Numbered from the stretch's first letter, positions 37,353 to 47,240 are shown. The stretch is DNA of 64,000 bases from Photobacterium proteolyticum (GCF_001939735.1 NZ_MJIL01000044.1:1-64000), one strand, 5' to 3'. Made by a program: numbers and translations. Notes: generated by a model not told the origin, from the letters alone.

Positions 37353-40070
37353 GTGAAGGGACGCAATTTGTTCGTAGATACGTTAAGGCATTATGGCGAT
37401 CTTCCCGCTATCGTCACAGACACAGGCTTAACACTGAGTTATGGTGAACTGGCCGACAAGGTTGATGCCTTCACCGACAACTTAGGTTCACACCGACAAT
37501 TGCTCATCGTCGAAACGCTGAATGAGTTACACCCATTAATCGCCTATCTAGGCGCATTACGGGCACGACACCCGGTCATATTGGTTGCAGCTGGCTCGAC
37601 AGAAAAAGACACCAATATACTCGACACCTTCAATCCATTTGCCGTCTACCGACACACTCCTATTGGTAGCTGGACACTTGAGAAAAACCCTAAGTACAAG
37701 AAAGTGCAGCTTCACCCTGATCTATGCGTCCTGTTATCGACATCCGGTACCACCGGCAGTGCCAAACTGGTTCGACTTTCACAAGAAAACATAGAAGCGA
37801 ATGCCCGTTCGATAGCCCAATACCTAGAGCTGGACACCAGACAGACAGCCATTACCACACTGCCTTTTCATTACTCATTCGGTATGTCTGTTATTAACTC
37901 TCACCTTGCTGTTGGCGCTACTTTGTTGTTAACAGAACGTTCTGTTTCCGAACCGGGATTCTGGGCGCTCTTCCGTGAAGAACAAGCAACCAGCCTTTAT
38001 GGCGTCCCCTATACATTCGAGTTACTGGAGAGAATCCGGTTCAGAGACAAGCAATTTCCGTCACTGCAATATATCGCCCAGGCGGGAGGGCGGCTTTCAA
38101 CAGATATCATCACTCAATATCTCGGCTGGGGCGAGCAACAACGCAAACGCCTGATTGTGATGTACGGCCAGACTGAAGCCTCCCCACGTATGGCCTATGT
38201 GCCGCCTCATGAGCTTAAGCAAAACCGGGACTGTATCGGCATAGCCATACCGGGCGGGCACTTTTCACTCATCAACGAGCAAGGAGTGGAAATTCACGGC
38301 CCCGAGCAAAGTGGAGAGCTAGTTTACCGAGGCCCAAATGTCATGATGGGTTATGCCACCAGCCCTGGTGATTTAGCCAAAGGCAACGAGCTTGAGCTAT
38401 TGCGAACAGGTGATCTGGCTTGCCGAAATGTAGCAGGCCTTTACCGAATTGTTGGTCGAATGAATCGCTTCTGCAAGCTGTATGGTTTGCGTATCAGTCT
38501 TGACGAGGTTGAACTTTTCCTGCAAAAGTCGGGCTTCTCTACCGTTGTTGTCGGCAATGACTCAGCATTGCTGATCGCGACGCTACAGAAGCATTCCAGC
38601 TCGGCAATCATCAATGTGCTTACCAACCGCTATCAACTTGGCGCGAACGCCTTTATTGTCAAAGAGATGGACGAGTATCCGCTTCTCCCTTCAGGCAAAG
38701 TCGACAATCGCTCACTAACATCCCTTATCGAACCAGCCGCAGGCAGCAACAACCACTACGACAACCTCTATCAGGCCTATAGTGACATCCTCGGTAATAA
38801 TGATATTCGTGAAAGTGATAGCTTCCTAAGCCTGGGCGGTGACTCGCTGTGCTACGTTGCAGTATCTGTCGCAATTGAAGACTACCTGGGCCAGCTTCCC
38901 GACAACTGGGAAGCCATGACCGTCAGTGAGCTGGAAGATTTTCATGAGGTCGAGCAATCTCCACTCCAGACAACACCGATAGCAGAACAGCGCCAGCCCC
39001 GAGCCTGGCTGACGATCTGTTTCATCATCGGTATCCTGTTGTTCGGCGAGATCTTTCTGCATATCCGCACCTATATTAAAACCGGACGCAACGTCCTATC
39101 GTTATTAACAGATAACAGTGCCATTGTGGTCGACGACAAACTTCAGACGCGTACCTACCGCCCGAACCTCGTCATCAAAGATACAAACACACAGCAAGAC
39201 CGCATGGTCATTAACTCATATGGTTTACGTAGCCCCGAAATCCCCCCGGAGCGCCTGCCTGACGAAATCCGTTATGCCGTTGTCGGTGCCTCAACGGTTG
39301 CTGGCATCTATGCCAAATCCAATGAACAGACTTTCTCTCAACTACTGGCAAGCGCAATTAAAGATAAATACCAGCATCGCCCGGTGAATATTATCAATGC
39401 CGGGATAGAAGGCAGTTCACTAAGCGAAACCCACCTGATTACTGAAAACATTGTCTACAAGCTGTCGCCCTCGGCAATTATTATCTACCCGGGGTTTAAC
39501 GATATAACGATGCTGTGCCCCAAAAAAGGGGCAAACAACAGTAACCAATTGGCTCAGTCACCGAACGTATTACAGCCGCTGGGCTACCCGACACTACCTA
39601 ATTGGCTGATGAGCAAAGACATGATCCAGAAGAACACCATCTTTCTCAGAACGCCGAAGGCCACCAGCGTTAGCTCACTCGATCCGGAAACCATCAACCC
39701 CACTGATTATCGCAACAGAATAGAGTCCCTTGTTAAAAGCATCATCGCGCAAGGGATCAAGCCTGTTCTGGTTACGGTTGCCCGCTCCTATATCAACGTT
39801 GCCAAAGAGCAACAGGAAAGCCTGGCCGCGACCTCGATGTATTATTATCACTGCCTGGACCTGAATGGCATTATCCGCGTTGGGGAGATCTATAACGATC
39901 AAATCCGATCCGTTGCCCGGCAATACAATACGCCCTTTGTCGATCTCGCGGAGTTAATGCCCGGAGGCAGTCAGTATTTTGTCGATGGCGGGCATTTTAC
40001 CTACAAGGGTGAACAGTATGTAGCGAAGACACTGAATGACAAATTAGCAAGCCAGTTGATGGAGCGTTAA
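37353..40070 (+). CDS. Adenylation-carrier-membrane-SGNH fusion protein, 905 aa
   Basis: Residues 1-460 are an adenylate-forming domain: STSGTTGSAK (129-138), YGQTEASPR (271-279), RTGDLA (351-356), GRMNRFCKLYGLRISLDEVE (368-387) and catalytic Lys449 in PSGKVDN. Residues 465-535 are a carrier domain with phosphopantetheine Ser498 in LGGDSL. A membrane helix (about 551-573) then leads to an SGNH hydrolase/acyltransferase (about 640-905): GAST with Ser647, NAG (682-684), GFND (714-717) and D878-x-x-H881. In Dlt terms it joins DltA, DltC and a DltD-like part in one chain. The start is GTG 37353, or TTG 37368 after AAGGGA. It is followed two bases later by an MBOAT gene. Inferred role: activate an amino or fatty acid, pass it across the membrane with the MBOAT and attach it to a surface glycan. 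Substrate unknown. Confidence 0.75.
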   Translation: MKGRNLFVDTLRHYGDLPAIVTDTGLTLSYGELADKVDAFTDNLGSHRQLLIVETLNELHPLIAYLGALRARHPVILVAAGSTEKDTNILDTFNPFAVYRHTPIGSWTLEKNPKYKKVQLHPDLCVLLSTSGTTGSAKLVRLSQENIEANARSIAQYLELDTRQTAITTLPFHYSFGMSVINSHLAVGATLLLTERSVSEPGFWALFREEQATSLYGVPYTFELLERIRFRDKQFPSLQYIAQAGGRLSTDIITQYLGWGEQQRKRLIVMYGQTEASPRMAYVPPHELKQNRDCIGIAIPGGHFSLINEQGVEIHGPEQSGELVYRGPNVMMGYATSPGDLAKGNELELLRTGDLACRNVAGLYRIVGRMNRFCKLYGLRISLDEVELFLQKSGFSTVVVGNDSALLIATLQKHSSSAIINVLTNRYQLGANAFIVKEMDEYPLLPSGKVDNRSLTSLIEPAAGSNNHYDNLYQAYSDILGNNDIRESDSFLSLGGDSLCYVAVSVAIEDYLGQLPDNWEAMTVSELEDFHEVEQSPLQTTPIAEQRQPRAWLTICFIIGILLFGEIFLHIRTYIKTGRNVLSLLTDNSAIVVDDKLQTRTYRPNLVIKDTNTQQDRMVINSYGLRSPEIPPERLPDEIRYAVVGASTVAGIYAKSNEQTFSQLLASAIKDKYQHRPVNIINAGIEGSSLSETHLITENIVYKLSPSAIIIYPGFNDITMLCPKKGANNSNQLAQSPNVLQPLGYPTLPNWLMSKDMIQKNTIFLRTPKATSVSSLDPETINPTDYRNRIESLVKSIIAQGIKPVLVTVARSYINVAKEQQESLAATSMYYYHCLDLNGIIRVGEIYNDQIRSVARQYNTPFVDLAELMPGGSQYFVDGGHFTYKGEQYVAKTLNDKLASQLMER

Positions 40071-40071
40071 T

Positions 40072-41490
40072 ATGGCAATTACCTCCCTGTCCTATTTCAT
40101 TTTTGCGCTCTTTGCACTGATCGGCTGCGCGGCACTGCAGCGACAGAACGAGTACAAAAAGAGCTTTCTTCTCATCATCAGCTATTACTTCTACATGACG
40201 TTTGACTGGCGTTTTTCAGCTCTGCTATTGCTCCTTACCGGGATCAACTTCCTAGCTGGACATATCATTATGCACCACCAGCAAAAATTGATGAAGAAAG
40301 CCGCGCTGGCGGGTGCCATTAGCAGTAGCCTGCTGATTCTGTTCTACTTCAAGTACAGCAACTTTTTCATCGAATCCCTGTACGATTTTCTTCAGCTTTT
40401 CGGGCTATCCGGTCGAAGCCCGTTTGTCGACGTTATCTTGCCGATTGGCATCTCATTTATGACGTTCCAGGCTATTACCTATCCACTTGATCTCTATCAG
40501 CAGCGATTAGCAAAGCCCAGTTCCCTCAAAGATTTCGCCCTGTTTATGGCGTTCTTCCCGCAGCTGCTCTCAGGCCCTATCGTCCGGGCCTCCTACTTTA
40601 TGCCCCAACTTGAATCGAGCCAAAAGCTGTGTGGCCAGGATATGATGGAAGGGTTAACCCTGATTATCCGTGGGCTTATCAAGAAAATAATGATTGCCGA
40701 CATACTCGCACTGCACATCGTGGATCCGGCCTTTGGCAATCCATCAGGCTTTTCCTCACTATTTCTTGTCATAGCACTGTTTGCCTACAGTTTTCAGGTC
40801 TATATGGATCTCAGCGGTTATACCGATATTGCCATCGGGGTAGCTAAAATGATGGGCTTTAAACTACCCATCAACTTCAATCGCCCCTACATGGCAACCA
40901 GTGTGGCCAATTTCTGGCAACGCTGGCACATCACCATGTCCTCGTTCTTTCGAGATTACTTGTACGAAGCCGTCAAAAACTGGCGCTGGAGCAATATCTA
41001 TTTCAACTTACTGATTGTGTTTGTCGCCATCGGGATCTGGCACGGCGCAGGCTGGAACTTCGTCTTATATGGGCTGATCCACGGTAGCCTTGTCGGCATC
41101 GAACACTATCGCAGCCGCATGAGAGAACAACAAGGCCTGCCTCCCGTTGTATTTCGAGGTGTGTCGCTGGTTATTCGGATCCTTCAAATTTTCACCATCA
41201 TCACCCTGACCCGTCTGTTGTTCAGAGCCGATGATCTTGAAACCAGCTGGCACTATCTTCAGACAATCGTCAGTACCACAAACTCTGGCTTGCCGATAGC
41301 TCCTATTGCGGGCGTAGCCCTTCTGTTAGCGGCTTTACTTCACTTCACGCCAATTCGCTGGCGTGATCAGCTAATGAAATCTGCCGTCAGGATCCCAGAA
41401 TACGGCTACGCCGCTGTCACCGTAGTGTTCATTTACCTGATGGCGGCTCTTGGCTCCGATCAGGCTGCCTTTATTTATTTCCAGTTTTAA
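40072..41490 (+). CDS. MBOAT O-acyltransferase (AlgI/DltB-like), 472 aa
   Basis: MBOAT proteins move acyl groups across or within the membrane to a partner; AlgI (alginate O-acetylation) and DltB (teichoic acid D-alanylation) are the bacterial models. Characteristic segments are GISFMTFQAITYPLDLYQQR, FFPQLLSGPIVRASYF, FWQRWHITMSSFFRDYLYEA and GIWHGAGWNF with a His pair at 324 and 338. About ten helices are visible. It follows the fusion gene by two bases (TAA then TATGG), so the two are an operon. No other Dlt or Alg gene follows. Partner and acceptor are inferred. Confidence 0.85.
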   Translation: MAITSLSYFIFALFALIGCAALQRQNEYKKSFLLIISYYFYMTFDWRFSALLLLLTGINFLAGHIIMHHQQKLMKKAALAGAISSSLLILFYFKYSNFFIESLYDFLQLFGLSGRSPFVDVILPIGISFMTFQAITYPLDLYQQRLAKPSSLKDFALFMAFFPQLLSGPIVRASYFMPQLESSQKLCGQDMMEGLTLIIRGLIKKIMIADILALHIVDPAFGNPSGFSSLFLVIALFAYSFQVYMDLSGYTDIAIGVAKMMGFKLPINFNRPYMATSVANFWQRWHITMSSFFRDYLYEAVKNWRWSNIYFNLLIVFVAIGIWHGAGWNFVLYGLIHGSLVGIEHYRSRMREQQGLPPVVFRGVSLVIRILQIFTIITLTRLLFRADDLETSWHYLQTIVSTTNSGLPIAPIAGVALLLAALLHFTPIRWRDQLMKSAVRIPEYGYAAVTVVFIYLMAALGSDQAAFIYFQF

Positions 41491-41624
41491 ATAGCATTTG
41501 CCAGCCAAAGCCATAAACGTTTACTTTTTGTCCAGCCGGGCACGTGAGTAAATGTTATGGCTTTAAACTCCCCTTTCACTCATTTACTATTCCCTTTCTT
41601 CCAATCCCCAAGGACATACACCCA

Positions 41625-41990
41625 ATGCAACAAGTAAACATCGCTCCGAACCCACAAATCGCCGTTATCTTCAAAGGTTGGGCGGCAGACTGGGCAAAAG
41701 AAGGCCAGGAAAACAAGAAAGACATGGCGACGAAGTTTCACACTGTCTATAGCATTGCGGCTAAGGTGTTTACCGAGGGTGGTGAAGTAGAACTAACCTT
41801 CCTTTCAGCACTATTTCAAGACTGCAAGCAGAAGCTAGAAATGGCCGAAGCCATGAACGAGAAAGTAAAGGCGAGCCTGAAAGACGATGATGAGCGTGCC
41901 CAGGCGATCATTGCCAAGGTAAACAGCGCCGCTCAAGATGCAGCCCATGTTGTTCGCTATCTTGGCCAGCTGCTGATGCCTTCTGCGTAA
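41625..41990 (+). CDS. Hypothetical alpha-helical protein, 121 aa
   Basis: I choose ATG 41625 (MQQVNIAPNPQ), preceded by AAGGAC; the upstream extension is unlike a protein start. It is hydrophilic, with heptad-like helices (FLSALFQDCKQKLEMAEAMNEKV) and a mixed-charge C-terminus. No known domain. It lies downstream of the acylation operon with 134 bp between, so a link is possible but unproven. A terminator follows. Confidence 0.55.
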   Translation: MQQVNIAPNPQIAVIFKGWAADWAKEGQENKKDMATKFHTVYSIAAKVFTEGGEVELTFLSALFQDCKQKLEMAEAMNEKVKASLKDDDERAQAIIAKVNSAAQDAAHVVRYLGQLLMPSA

Positions 41991-42004
41991 GCCAATGCCA
42001 GAAA

Positions 42005-42032
42005 ACCCAAACCGCCTTAAGACGGTTTGGGT
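42005..42032. terminator. Hairpin between convergent genes
   Basis: ACCCAAACCG pairs with CGGTTTGGGT over an 8-nt loop. It separates the hypothetical gene from the convergent reductase gene; there is no long T-run. Confidence 0.6.
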
Positions 42033-42050
42033 ATATACCCACAACACACG

Positions 42051-43364
42051 TTAGCGCATTTTAAAGATCTCGGAATGAAAGTGCTCGGGTCCAATCCCTG
42101 CGACAGCTAACCCCGTACTCAATCTCTCACCAAATGCCGTGGGCCCACAAAAGCTAACATCAAACGTATTGCTATTCGTTCTGTCCAGGATAGCCTCTAC
42201 ACTAAGGAACTCTCCTTTATCAGCATCAAGCACTTCAAGCTCAATGAAATCTAAGCCTCTTAAAATTAAGAGAATCTCTTTTTCAAAGAACGCTTCCTTT
42301 CTCGAATTGACACAGTAGAAAAGATGAATTTTTTTATACTGACTATTTTCCTGATTAGCCTTTCGTGCCAGCCAATACAGTCTGGAAAGAAACGGAACAA
42401 TGCCTATACCGGCTCCAATCCAAACTTGCGTTGCTTTCTCCGGTATCTGAAAACACCCATACCCCCCTTCAACCGTCACCTTTTGGCCCACAGTTAATTG
42501 ACTGACCATTTGATGGGTATAATCACCTAAGTCTTTAATACCAAACTCAATGAGTTGGGTTTTCTCATTGTAGTTAAGAATTGAGAATGGATGCGGCGCT
42601 TCACCATCATGAAAGTTCAAATAAGCAAATTGACCTTCTTGATATTCAATGGACGAATCTAATTTAATCGCCAGCCGAATGACGCCAGGGCTTTCCATAT
42701 CGTTATTAAATCGCTCAACTGACACCACCTCTCCTGGTGATTTATTACTCGCGCCAATCTTTCCGGTTAACGATAAATAGCTACACCAAACACCAACAAC
42801 GGCAACCCCGGCAATAGCGATATTCATCGGTATCGACTGGCTATTCCAGTCAAGCAGCAAAACGGTATGAATAACGCCTGCGATAACCAGCAAGCCGCCT
42901 ATTTTATGGGTAAATTTAAACCGTTTATAACTAATAGCCTGAACCAGGCTGATAAAACTAAAGAGCAAGAAGACATAGAACGCGATTTCTCCTATCTCAC
43001 TGGCAATATGATGCCAGTTCACCCCTTCTATTTCAGGCCGTCCTCTTTCTGGCCTTGCTAACTGTCCAGCTTGCACAAGCCACTTGGCACTTTGGACACA
43101 AAGCCAGTGCAACACTAAAACGACTGTCGCACCTATACCCAGCTTTTTATGCAGCGCATAACCTTTATCTAACCCATTCAACCGACGTTCAACCCAATCA
43201 AATCTGGCCGCAATCAGTACCGCAAGGCTCATATAACCGAGCCCTATCATGCCAGACAGCATAGTTAACTGGTGACGCCAAAAAAAGAAGTCTCCCATTT
43301 CTTCATAGCCCATCAACAAGGCCGGAGACCATAGCAGTACAAGTATCAGTGTAAATTTCAACAT
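42051..43364 (-). CDS. Ferric-reductase-like transmembrane flavoprotein, 437 aa
   Basis: The N-terminal half is membrane-embedded: six segments with conserved His residues (HKKLGIGATVVLVLHW, IGEIAFYVFLL, HKIGGLLVIAGVIHTVLL) suggest haem b ligation as in ferric reductases. The C-terminal half is an FNR-type module: FAD site HPFSILNY, nucleotide site GAGIGIVPFLSRLYW and C-terminal FCGPTAFGE. The reaction is likely electron transfer from NAD(P)H through FAD to haem and an outside acceptor. It resembles bacterial FRE/NOX-like proteins; exact substrate cannot be stated. Confidence 0.8.
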   Translation of the reverse strand: MLKFTLILVLLWSPALLMGYEEMGDFFFWRHQLTMLSGMIGLGYMSLAVLIAARFDWVERRLNGLDKGYALHKKLGIGATVVLVLHWLCVQSAKWLVQAGQLARPERGRPEIEGVNWHHIASEIGEIAFYVFLLFSFISLVQAISYKRFKFTHKIGGLLVIAGVIHTVLLLDWNSQSIPMNIAIAGVAVVGVWCSYLSLTGKIGASNKSPGEVVSVERFNNDMESPGVIRLAIKLDSSIEYQEGQFAYLNFHDGEAPHPFSILNYNEKTQLIEFGIKDLGDYTHQMVSQLTVGQKVTVEGGYGCFQIPEKATQVWIGAGIGIVPFLSRLYWLARKANQENSQYKKIHLFYCVNSRKEAFFEKEILLILRGLDFIELEVLDADKGEFLSVEAILDRTNSNTFDVSFCGPTAFGERLSTGLAVAGIGPEHFHSEIFKMR

Positions 43365-43725
43365 AGCGGCAGCTTCTAGTAGAAAAGTGGAAATAAATCA
43401 TTATTAGTATCTATGAAATACATAATACCCACTTCTCACAGCTATATAAGCGGCTTTACTTAGCTTCAAATTAGTTTACGTCAGTTTACACAATCCCCCT
43501 CAAACCATAGCTATATTACTCTATGGTGAACGGCGTTCTTTCTTGCAACCACTAGTAATCATTAGTTCTGCAATGCATCAGTATGCAATTACAAAATACA
43601 TTTCTTTACATTGAAAACAGTCAGTTTTGACATTTCCCTGAAATTCGACGCCTCAAAAAGTGATTAACTATCACCATAAACAGTTAGCACTATGCATTTT
43701 TTCAACGTTATTCAGCGAGGTGGTT
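43365..43725. other. Intergenic between divergent genes
   Basis: AT-rich, no gene seen. An upstream extension of the next small gene (from 43660, MINYHHKQLALCIFSTLF) could encode a signal-like stretch, but the ribosome site favours 43726. Confidence 0.35.
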
Positions 43726-43917
43726 ATGGCTCAAGTACTAATGGATCAAGCAAGCGGACTACGAGACGCGTTTTCGCGTCAACAGTGTATTAGCCGGGTT
43801 AAGAGTTACCAGAGCAGAATTCGCAAAGCAATCAGTAACAACAGAATCAGCGATGCTTCAATGCTATTGACTCAACTTGAAATTGCACAGCAACAACTTG
43901 AGGCGACGTATAAATAA
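43726..43917 (+). CDS. Small protein of unknown function, 63 aa
   Basis: ATG 43726 follows GAGG by five bases. The product is MAQVLMDQASGLRDAFSRQQ, then a basic, helix-rich part (SRVKSYQSRIRKAISNNRIS) ending in LLTQLEIAQQQLEATYK. It could be a short coiled-coil or nucleic-acid-binding protein. Not recognised. Confidence 0.5.
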   Translation: MAQVLMDQASGLRDAFSRQQCISRVKSYQSRIRKAISNNRISDASMLLTQLEIAQQQLEATYK

Positions 43918-43946
43918 TATGACCAGCCTTTTTTCATCATTGCGTT

Positions 43947-43971
43947 GAATGGCCTAATCACCAGGCCATTC
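43947..43971. terminator. Hairpin after the 63-aa gene
   Basis: GAATGGCCT pairs with AGGCCATTC over AATCACC. No T-run, so its role as terminator is tentative. Confidence 0.45.
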
Positions 43972-44076
43972 AAGCATTCGATCATTTGCTCGCCACAAAC
44001 AACACTATCTATTTAGCATTAGTCAACAGTATAATGTGCGTTGATCCCGCCATATACATCTGTCACAGGAACAGCA

Positions 44077-44472
44077 ATGCTAGAAGAACAGCAAAACAAC
44101 CCGCTACACGGCCTTAAACTAGAAACATTACTGACCGAGCTTGTCGATCATTACGGCTGGGAGATCCTCGACACAGCAATGCGTTTTAACTGTTTCCATA
44201 CCAACCCGACCATTGCTGGTAGCCTGAAGTTTCTTCGTAAAACAGAGTGGGCCCGTGAAAAATTAGAAGCGTTTTATCTATCCCGTTTCAAGCGAATGCC
44301 TAAGCCAACCGCAGAGGAGCGCGATCTACCGCCCCGTAAGCGTACTTTCCCTGTCGGTATTGTGCCAAGAGAGCCAATGGAGCTGACTGTTGAGTCCATT
44401 TTACTTTCTCAGGCAAAGGCGGCATCTGCCTATAAAGCCAGATCATCACGCAAGCATCCTCGACGCCGATAG
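44077..44472 (+). CDS. VF530 (DUF2132) family protein, 131 aa
   Basis: The conserved VF530 core is [21 protein letters not shown] and later [35 protein letters not shown]530 proteins are small helical proteins with a DNA-binding-like fold, named from Vibrio fischeri. This copy has a 60-residue basic C-terminal tail ([11 protein letters not shown]). ATG 44077 follows AGGAACAGCA. It is monocistronic. Precise role unknown. Confidence 0.85.
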   Translation: MLEEQQNNPLHGLKLETLLTELVDHYGWEILDTAMRFNCFHTNPTIAGSLKFLRKTEWAREKLEAFYLSRFKRMPKPTAEERDLPPRKRTFPVGIVPREPMELTVESILLSQAKAASAYKARSSRKHPRRR

Positions 44473-44533
44473 GAAGAAAGCATATTCTGAAGGTTCGGCC
44501 TTGAGTACCAGCTCGAACCTTCTTGCCTCGTGC

Positions 44534-45367
44534 TCACTCACTAGGGCGATTGTTCTCACACACCGTACTTTTCAGCTTCACTTCATAACGACTCAGCAGT
44601 TTATTGTATTCTCCGCTTTGACACAGCTTGCCCAGTGCCTGGTTGAAGCTATCTCGTACCTTGGCTTCTTTAAAGCTGGCCTGAAAGCTCGTTACTGACG
44701 GGAACACATAATGAAACGTCGCATCATCCGCTACATAACCCAACGCTTTGGTGAAGTAGATAAAAATACTCCTATCAATCACTGCAATACGGTTATTGCC
44801 CTGCCAGAAAATTCGAACCTGATCTGCCTGATCGGCAACCTCGATATAGTTCTCCCGCTCCGGCGACTGAGGTGAGTAAAGTTGCTCAAATGCATCGCCT
44901 AACTCCAAGTAGGCATTCTGCCAGGTCAACACCAGATGGTCTTTCAAGTCAGCCACCTGTTCAATCTTTTTACTACTGGCCTTTTTACTCACGGCAACAT
45001 TGGCGAAAGTGATGAAATGATCCGAGTAAAACACCCCGCTATCATCCTCCAGAACACCAACACCAACGTCTGCAATCCCTTTCTGAACCGCAGTCTGGAT
45101 CTCACCAAAAGGCATCTGTACAAAACGAACGTCATAGTCATCCAGTGCCAACTTGATGATGTCGACCTGCAAGCCACTTATCGCCTGGTTAATAACATAG
45201 GGAGGCATATCAACTGAAATCGCCACGGAAAGTGGAGGCTTTGCTGCAAGTGATTGTGGACCAAACACTATCGAGATTGAAATCGCTAACAGCTTGATAA
45301 AACAACGAGCTTTTCTGAATGAAACGAATAACGAAGCAGACATTCGTTGTATTGTAACCATCATCAC
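44534..45367 (-). CDS. Periplasmic solute-binding protein (SBP family 3), 277 aa
   Basis: Signal peptide about residues 20-41 (IKLLAISISIVFGPQSLA). The mature part has the type 3 amino-acid-binding pattern: SVAISVDMPPYVINQAIS, GLQVDIIKLAL, then IADVGVGVLEDDSGVFYSDH. The start at ATG 45367 has GGGAG upstream. There is no adjacent permease or ATPase, so it may serve an orphan transporter or act as a sensor-like protein. Ligand unknown. Confidence 0.7.
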   Translation of the reverse strand: MMMVTIQRMSASLFVSFRKARCFIKLLAISISIVFGPQSLAAKPPLSVAISVDMPPYVINQAISGLQVDIIKLALDDYDVRFVQMPFGEIQTAVQKGIADVGVGVLEDDSGVFYSDHFITFANVAVSKKASSKKIEQVADLKDHLVLTWQNAYLELGDAFEQLYSPQSPERENYIEVADQADQVRIFWQGNNRIAVIDRSIFIYFTKALGYVADDATFHYVFPSVTSFQASFKEAKVRDSFNQALGKLCQSGEYNKLLSRYEVKLKSTVCENNRPSE

Positions 45368-45485
45368 AGACTCCCGGCAGGATAAACTGAAAGTATTATG
45401 AAGTTTAACACCTGCTCGGGAAGTGGGAGGGGTTAGTTAAAGGATCCCTAAATTAGGTTTTATTGGTTGCTTTAACCTTTTCAAC

Positions 45486-47240
45486 CTACCACTCCCTCAC
45501 AAGTAACCGGCTCTTAACACCCTTTACCTGTAACCCCATTGCTTCAAATACATCCTCGAAATTTCGGCATTGTGATGGCAAATTAGGCAATGACAAAACA
45601 GCTTCATCAAAAAAGCGGGTTTGCTCCTGCTCGCTCTGCCAGGCAGTTTGCCACCACTCCAAAATACGCTCTTTGGACTCATTCAATCGCTTATTTTTTG
45701 GCAGCCTGTCTTTCTTGTTCAGATTCTCTGTTGTTGTCGTCGGCAGTAAGTTCCAACGATCATTGTTCGGCCAGTAGGCAAACGGCAAGCAATGATCAAC
45801 ATGGTATTGATTACGAAGCTTTTTTCCACTCCATACGCTATGGATTTCAGTACCGCACTGCCGTAGCGCATCGACTTTCTTTCGTACTTCTCGGGTATCG
45901 TGATCTTTATCTACCCAAATCAAGCAGTCATGATACTGTTGCAACCCGATGTTTCGCGCTTTGTTACTTTCAAACCGTTGCATTTCAAGTACCCATTGGT
46001 TCACTACCAATGGCTCAATCCAGCTATTATATAAGCGTAAACACTCCCACAAACTTTCATCCAAAATAAACGTGCCGAAACTTCCTAAAAAGTCACTGTC
46101 GATAAAGAAAGAAGAAAGTAAATTTCTTCGTTTAGAAGGTGGCATCATTTCAAACAGCCTATTATCATTGGCTCCTTGATAAATAAACTTCACAGGTCCT
46201 TGCTTAATTGTCGACAAAGCATCTTTCAAAGCCTTCTGTAGCGCTTTGGCATCTTCACCTGTAAATAATGAACCGATTGCCAAGTCATCGGCCGACAAAT
46301 GAGTCAGCTTTTGCCAGCCGTCCTCTTTGACAAAACCAAGCCCTTTACTGGTATTACTGTTTTGCTGGATCCCTTTTAAACCATCAATGTCTATATCAAT
46401 TAAGCGCTTAAACTGACGAATCCAGTAAAGGCCAACAAGGCCAAGCGGAATAGCTACCTTTCCATCAGTTCTGTCCATGACTGCACCGGGGTGGGCATCT
46501 GCAATTCGTAACAAGGTTCGAAGCAATGCTAATTTATAGGTTGCAGATTTGCTGTCGTTGACAATGATGTGGCGTACTTTGGTCAAATCACCTGAACCAT
46601 CATCTGGCAAGTTGAACACAATTGTCTGCCACTGGACATAGTCCCGCCCCATTGTGTCCTTACTAAGATCACTTTTATGACAAACATGAAGTGCATGATC
46701 CGTTGCTAATTGCTCAAGTTCTTCAACAGAAACACCATGAGTCGAACGACCATCATTAAAACTACCATGGCGTAGTGTAATAACTAGTTTTCCGTTAGCT
46801 GCCAGTAAATTTGCTAATTTCCGAAACGCTCGCTTTCGCTTAGATTTAGCGAGATGCATCCAAACTGCAGATACAAGAATTAAATCATAACGCATCCCCA
46901 AATCAGTCACTTTCGCTAAATCAGGGAGAACATCATCAATCCAAGTCACCTCCACACTGTCAGTATACTGGCGGCCAAAAGCTCTTAGCGATTTTGCAGG
47001 TTCCACTGCAAACACTTCACAACCACATTGAGCAAACCATTTTGCATCTCGCCCCGAACCAGCACCAATATCCAACACCCGAGCAGGTTGGAGATCATTA
47101 TTCAGCACTGGCCAATACGGTTTCCAGCTAGCATGAACATCCTCAAAAGATACTTGCCGGTAATTATCAGCCAGCTTTAAGGCGTTGTTATGATAATACT
47201 CAATATTTTTGTTCACTGAAGACACATTTACTTTATGCAA
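45486..47240 (-). CDS. Methyltransferase-HNH nuclease fusion, 584 aa
   Basis: Residues 30-190 are a class I SAM methyltransferase (ARVLDIGAGSGRDA with motif I at 55-65, then VSAVWMHLAKSKRK). A 250-residue middle part follows; an HNH-type region starts at about residue 479: YHVDHCLPFAYWPNNDRWNLL, with N498 (WNLLP) and N508 as HNH-like positions. This order of methyltransferase then HNH suggests a restriction-modification-like or DNA-damage-type protein, but the middle part is unlike known recognition domains. A fused enzyme could methylate and cut the same DNA, or modify a nucleotide or RNA. It is a single gene with no partner; function unproven. Confidence 0.65.
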   Translation of the reverse strand: MHKVNVSSVNKNIEYYHNNALKLADNYRQVSFEDVHASWKPYWPVLNNDLQPARVLDIGAGSGRDAKWFAQCGCEVFAVEPAKSLRAFGRQYTDSVEVTWIDDVLPDLAKVTDLGMRYDLILVSAVWMHLAKSKRKRAFRKLANLLAANGKLVITLRHGSFNDGRSTHGVSVEELEQLATDHALHVCHKSDLSKDTMGRDYVQWQTIVFNLPDDGSGDLTKVRHIIVNDSKSATYKLALLRTLLRIADAHPGAVMDRTDGKVAIPLGLVGLYWIRQFKRLIDIDIDGLKGIQQNSNTSKGLGFVKEDGWQKLTHLSADDLAIGSLFTGEDAKALQKALKDALSTIKQGPVKFIYQGANDNRLFEMMPPSKRRNLLSSFFIDSDFLGSFGTFILDESLWECLRLYNSWIEPLVVNQWVLEMQRFESNKARNIGLQQYHDCLIWVDKDHDTREVRKKVDALRQCGTEIHSVWSGKKLRNQYHVDHCLPFAYWPNNDRWNLLPTTTTENLNKKDRLPKNKRLNESKERILEWWQTAWQSEQEQTRFFDEAVLSLPNLPSQCRNFEDVFEAMGLQVKGVKSRLLVREW

